Below are positions 5,429-6,980 of a stretch of DNA of 6,980 nt, piece after piece (position 1 is the stretch's first letter; each line of letters opens with the position of its first letter). A program made the position numbers and the translations under genes. This DNA is from Candidatus Cloacimonadota bacterium. GTDB taxonomy: Bacteria > Cloacimonadota > Cloacimonadia > JGIOTU-2 > B8-G9. The stretch is from the NCBI GenBank assembly GCA_003647765.1, contig QMNM01000076.1:1-6980 (forward strand), written 5' to 3'. The notes beneath the pieces were generated by a model. It did not search any database. It saw nothing but the letters and a program-made list of their open reading frames with translations, and was not told where the DNA came from.

Positions 5429-6717
5429 TCCTGAACTCTTGTTATCAATTCCAAATTATTATCATTTCTAAACACAGTTTTACCTTTTTTGATAACCATA
5501 TCTACGCAGTTGCTACCTAAATGATATGGTATGTACTGATAAGAAGGTATATTCATTATCACAATATCCGCTTGTTTTGTTTTTTCAATAGAGCCGATTT
5601 TATCTGCAAGTTCTAATGAATATGCACCATTTATTGTGGAAGCAGCAATTGCTTCTGCTGGAAGCATTCTCATTTGAATACAAGCTAAACTGATAATAAA
5701 TTGCATAGAATCACAATTGCAGGAGCCTGGATTGTAGTCAGTGGCTAATGTAACAGCAAGACCTGCGTTTATCATATCTCTTGCTCGAGCATAATGGTCT
5801 AATCCTAAACTGAAAGTCGTGCCTGGAAGTAAAATTGGGACAACACCTGCTCGTTTCATTGCTTGGATACCTTTATCTGATGTGGCACCGAGATGGTCAG
5901 CAGTGATGGCACCAATTTCTGCTGATAGCTCTGCTCCACCTGTTGGCTCTAATTCATCAGCATGCATTCTAATCCTGAAACCCATTTCCTTTGCCTTACC
6001 TAAAATGTATCTGGACTGATCTATGTTATAAACATACGATTCACAAAAAATATCACAATATTTAGACAAACCTTGTCTTTTCACTTCTGGTAGCATTTCA
6101 TCAACTAAAATACGGATATACTTATCTTTATTATCTTTATATTCTTCTGGGAATTCGTGAGCTCCTAAAAAAGTTGGCACAATATCCATATCTGACTTTT
6201 CATTCAATATTTCAATTGCCCTAAGCATTTTTATTTCGCTATCAGTGGAGAGACCGTAGCCACTTTTCGCTTCCATAGTTGTTGTGCCTTGCTGAAGCAT
6301 TTTATTTATCCGCTTTTCTGCCAATGTAACTAATTCTTCCAGAGATGCTTTCCTTACAGCATTTATACTTGAACGGATGCCACCACCAGATTGCGAAATC
6401 TCTTTATATGATTTGCCTTTGATTCTCATTTCAAGTTCATTTTCTCGTGTCTGAACAAATATTGGATGAGTATGCGGGTCAACAAAGCCAGGCATTACAA
6501 TTTTTCCATTAGCATCAATAATGTTCTCTGATGTATATTTATTTAGAATTTCATCTGTTTTCCCTACATCAACAATTATCGCTTTATCAATAGCAACTGC
6601 TCCATGTTCAATAATCCCCAAATGTTGCATTTCTTCACCAATTCTTGGCCCTTTTTTATCAGATTGCAAAGTCAATAGTTGTTTAGCATTCTTTATTATC
6701 AAAGATAGTTTAGTCAT
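5425..6717 (-). CDS. hutI: Imidazolonepropionase, histidine degradation
   Basis: HutI hydrolyses 4-imidazolone-5-propionate to N-formimino-L-glutamate, the third step of histidine breakdown, in the cytosol with a bound metal ion. The 430-residue protein is complete and very typical. It has PGFVDPHTHPIF with H82 and H84, GTTTMEAKSGYGL (144-156), FLGAHEFPEE (183-192), MHADELEPTGGAEL with H252 and E255 (251-264), ADHL with H275, LPGTTFSLG (297-305) and LATDYNPGSCN with D327 (324-334). The closing strand is IGSIEKTKQADIVI. I chose the ATG at 6717 because TGAGG (6730-6726) sits eight bases upstream; a longer frame exists only by using TTG at 6738, which has no such site and lies inside a repeat. 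The start is preceded by palindrome copy C and the stop lies in copy B. No hutH, hutU, hutG or ftcD is within the window, although more hut genes could lie beyond the right edge. Confidence 0.97.
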   Translation of the reverse strand: MTKLSLIIKNAKQLLTLQSDKKGPRIGEEMQHLGIIEHGAVAIDKAIIVDVGKTDEILNKYTSENIIDANGKIVMPGFVDPHTHPIFVQTRENELEMRIKGKSYKEISQSGGGIRSSINAVRKASLEELVTLAEKRINKMLQQGTTTMEAKSGYGLSTDSEIKMLRAIEILNEKSDMDIVPTFLGAHEFPEEYKDNKDKYIRILVDEMLPEVKRQGLSKYCDIFCESYVYNIDQSRYILGKAKEMGFRIRMHADELEPTGGAELSAEIGAITADHLGATSDKGIQAMKRAGVVPILLPGTTFSLGLDHYARARDMINAGLAVTLATDYNPGSCNCDSMQFIISLACIQMRMLPAEAIAASTINGAYSLELADKIGSIEKTKQADIVIMNIPSYQYIPYHLGSNCVDMVIKKGKTVFRNDNNLELITRVQE

Positions 6718-6725
6718 ATTGTTTT

Positions 6726-6730
6726 CCTCA
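6726..6730 (-). promoter_or_regulatory. Ribosome binding site deciding the hutI start
   Basis: On the leftward strand the sequence is TGAGG, then AAAACAAT, then ATG at 6717. The eight-base spacing suits translation from that ATG and argues against the in-frame TTG at 6738, seven codons further upstream. Confidence 0.75.
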
Positions 6731-6736
6731 TCAAAC

Positions 6737-6760
6737 AAGGACCTTGGAAGGTCGTTTTAC
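6737..6760. repeat. Palindromic repeat, copy C, just upstream of hutI
   Basis: AAGGACCTT-GG-AAGGTCGTT is followed by TTAC. It has perfect 6-bp inner arms (GACCTT/AAGGTC) and one mismatch further out. It aligns with copy B in the same orientation, with a few substitutions. It begins seven bases from the hutI Shine-Dalgarno, so a hairpin in the 5' leader is possible if transcription starts upstream of it. On its right lies TTTTGCATA; the reverse complement TATGCAAAA lies directly left of copy A, which suggests the repeat unit is longer than the palindrome itself. Confidence 0.75.
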
Positions 6761-6800
6761 TTTTGCATAACTCATTATTTAATCGCGAACTAACTATATT

Positions 6801-6852
6801 ACCACAGAGACGCAGAGGACACAGAGTAAGATTTTTAAGGACACGGAGTAAT
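6801..6852. repeat. Dispersed intergenic repeat, 'ACCACAGAGACGCAGAGGACACAGAG' type
   Basis: The sequence starts ACCACAGAGACGCAGAGGAC and continues ACAGAGTAAGATTTTTAAGG, then ACACGGAGTAATT. It is the clearest example of the CCACAGAGACACAGAG word in the window, with a second partial GGACACGGAG word. The orientation is opposite to 1391-1417 and 5249-5299. Confidence 0.8.
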
Positions 6853-6861
6853 TTTAACTTT

Positions 6862-6899
6862 TTATCAGTGTTATTCAGTGTCTTCAGTCAGCGTTTTTC
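6862..6899. repeat. Short 'TCAGTGTTATTCAGTGTCTTCAG' repeat
   Basis: TCAGTG recurs at 6865 and 6875, followed by degenerate TTCAGTCA (6883-6890) and TTCAG (6897-6901), a roughly 10-base period. It sits between the CCACAGAG block and the TTCGTG block. It has no coding frame of note. Confidence 0.55.
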
Positions 6900-6940
6900 A
6901 GTATGCCATTCGTAGTTTTTAAGAATGTTTTGGTAAAAAT

Positions 6941-6975
6941 TTATTCGTGTTTCTTCGTGTTATTCGTGGCTAAAA
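6941..6975. repeat. Dispersed intergenic repeat, 'TTCGTGTTATTCGTGGCTAAAA' type
   Basis: TTCGTG occurs three times (6944, 6954, 6963) at about 10-base spacing, ending in GTGGCTAAAA. It is the inverted counterpart of 5169-5203. It reaches almost to the window end, so its full extent and the next gene to the right cannot be judged. Apart from these repeats, 6761-6980 shows no supported gene. Confidence 0.75.
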
Positions 6976-6980
6976 CTAAG

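Noticed and set aside
1458-6717. A joint purine and histidine catabolic gene cluster as a new system
   Set aside because: guaD and hutI are on opposite strands, nearly 3 kb apart, with unrelated genes between them and no shared regulator or transporter; two related hydrolases nearby do not make a system.
6521-6793. Rightward 90-codon open frame antisense to the hutI 5' end
   Set aside because: It is the opposite-strand shadow of the conserved HutI N-terminus and its end runs through palindrome copy C.
6801-6975. CRISPR array suggested by spaced repeats at the right edge
   Set aside because: The repeats are degenerate, of different kinds and nearly contiguous, without uniform direct repeats separated by unique spacers, and no cas gene is present.

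Overview
The window is AT-rich bacterial DNA (roughly one third G+C by eye) with five complete protein genes and no RNA gene, CRISPR array, insertion sequence or phage gene that I can support. Three genes read rightward: a CNNM/CorC-type membrane protein with CBS domains (98-1351), a guanine deaminase (1458-2702) and a radical SAM protein of the COG0731 type with a C-terminal winged-helix segment (2863-3819). Two read leftward and converge on them: imidazolonepropionase HutI (6717-5425), then an acyl-CoA dehydrogenase family protein (5134-4004).

The spacers are the most distinctive part. Every gap between genes (1352-1457, 2703-2862, 3820-4003, 5135-5424 and the right edge 6718-6980) carries short degenerate repeats of the types 'CCACAGAGACACAGAG', 'TTTAGCCACGAATAACACGAA' and 'CAGTGTTATTCAGTG', in both orientations. 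Three copies of a small palindrome (core AACGACCTT-NN-AAGGTCGTT) are also present; two of them bracket hutI. One spacer adds a tandem AATCTTT array. From general experience, such intergenic repeats are common in AT-rich uncultivated bacteria of candidate phyla (for example Cloacimonadota or WOR-3-like lineages). That placement is an impression, not something the sequence proves.

Two genes point to use of nitrogen compounds as nutrients: guanine to xanthine plus ammonia, and the third step of histidine breakdown. The other hut genes, xanthine-using enzymes and ETF subunits are not in the window. Gene spacing (106, 160 and 290 bp) is loose, so these are probably separate or loosely coupled transcription units rather than one tight operon.

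I did not find a clear new multi-gene system. The best leads are the acyl-CoA dehydrogenase homologue, which lacks the usual catalytic glutamate and has several changed flavin-site residues, and the palindromic repeat that overlaps the hutI stop codon and recurs just upstream of its ribosome binding site.
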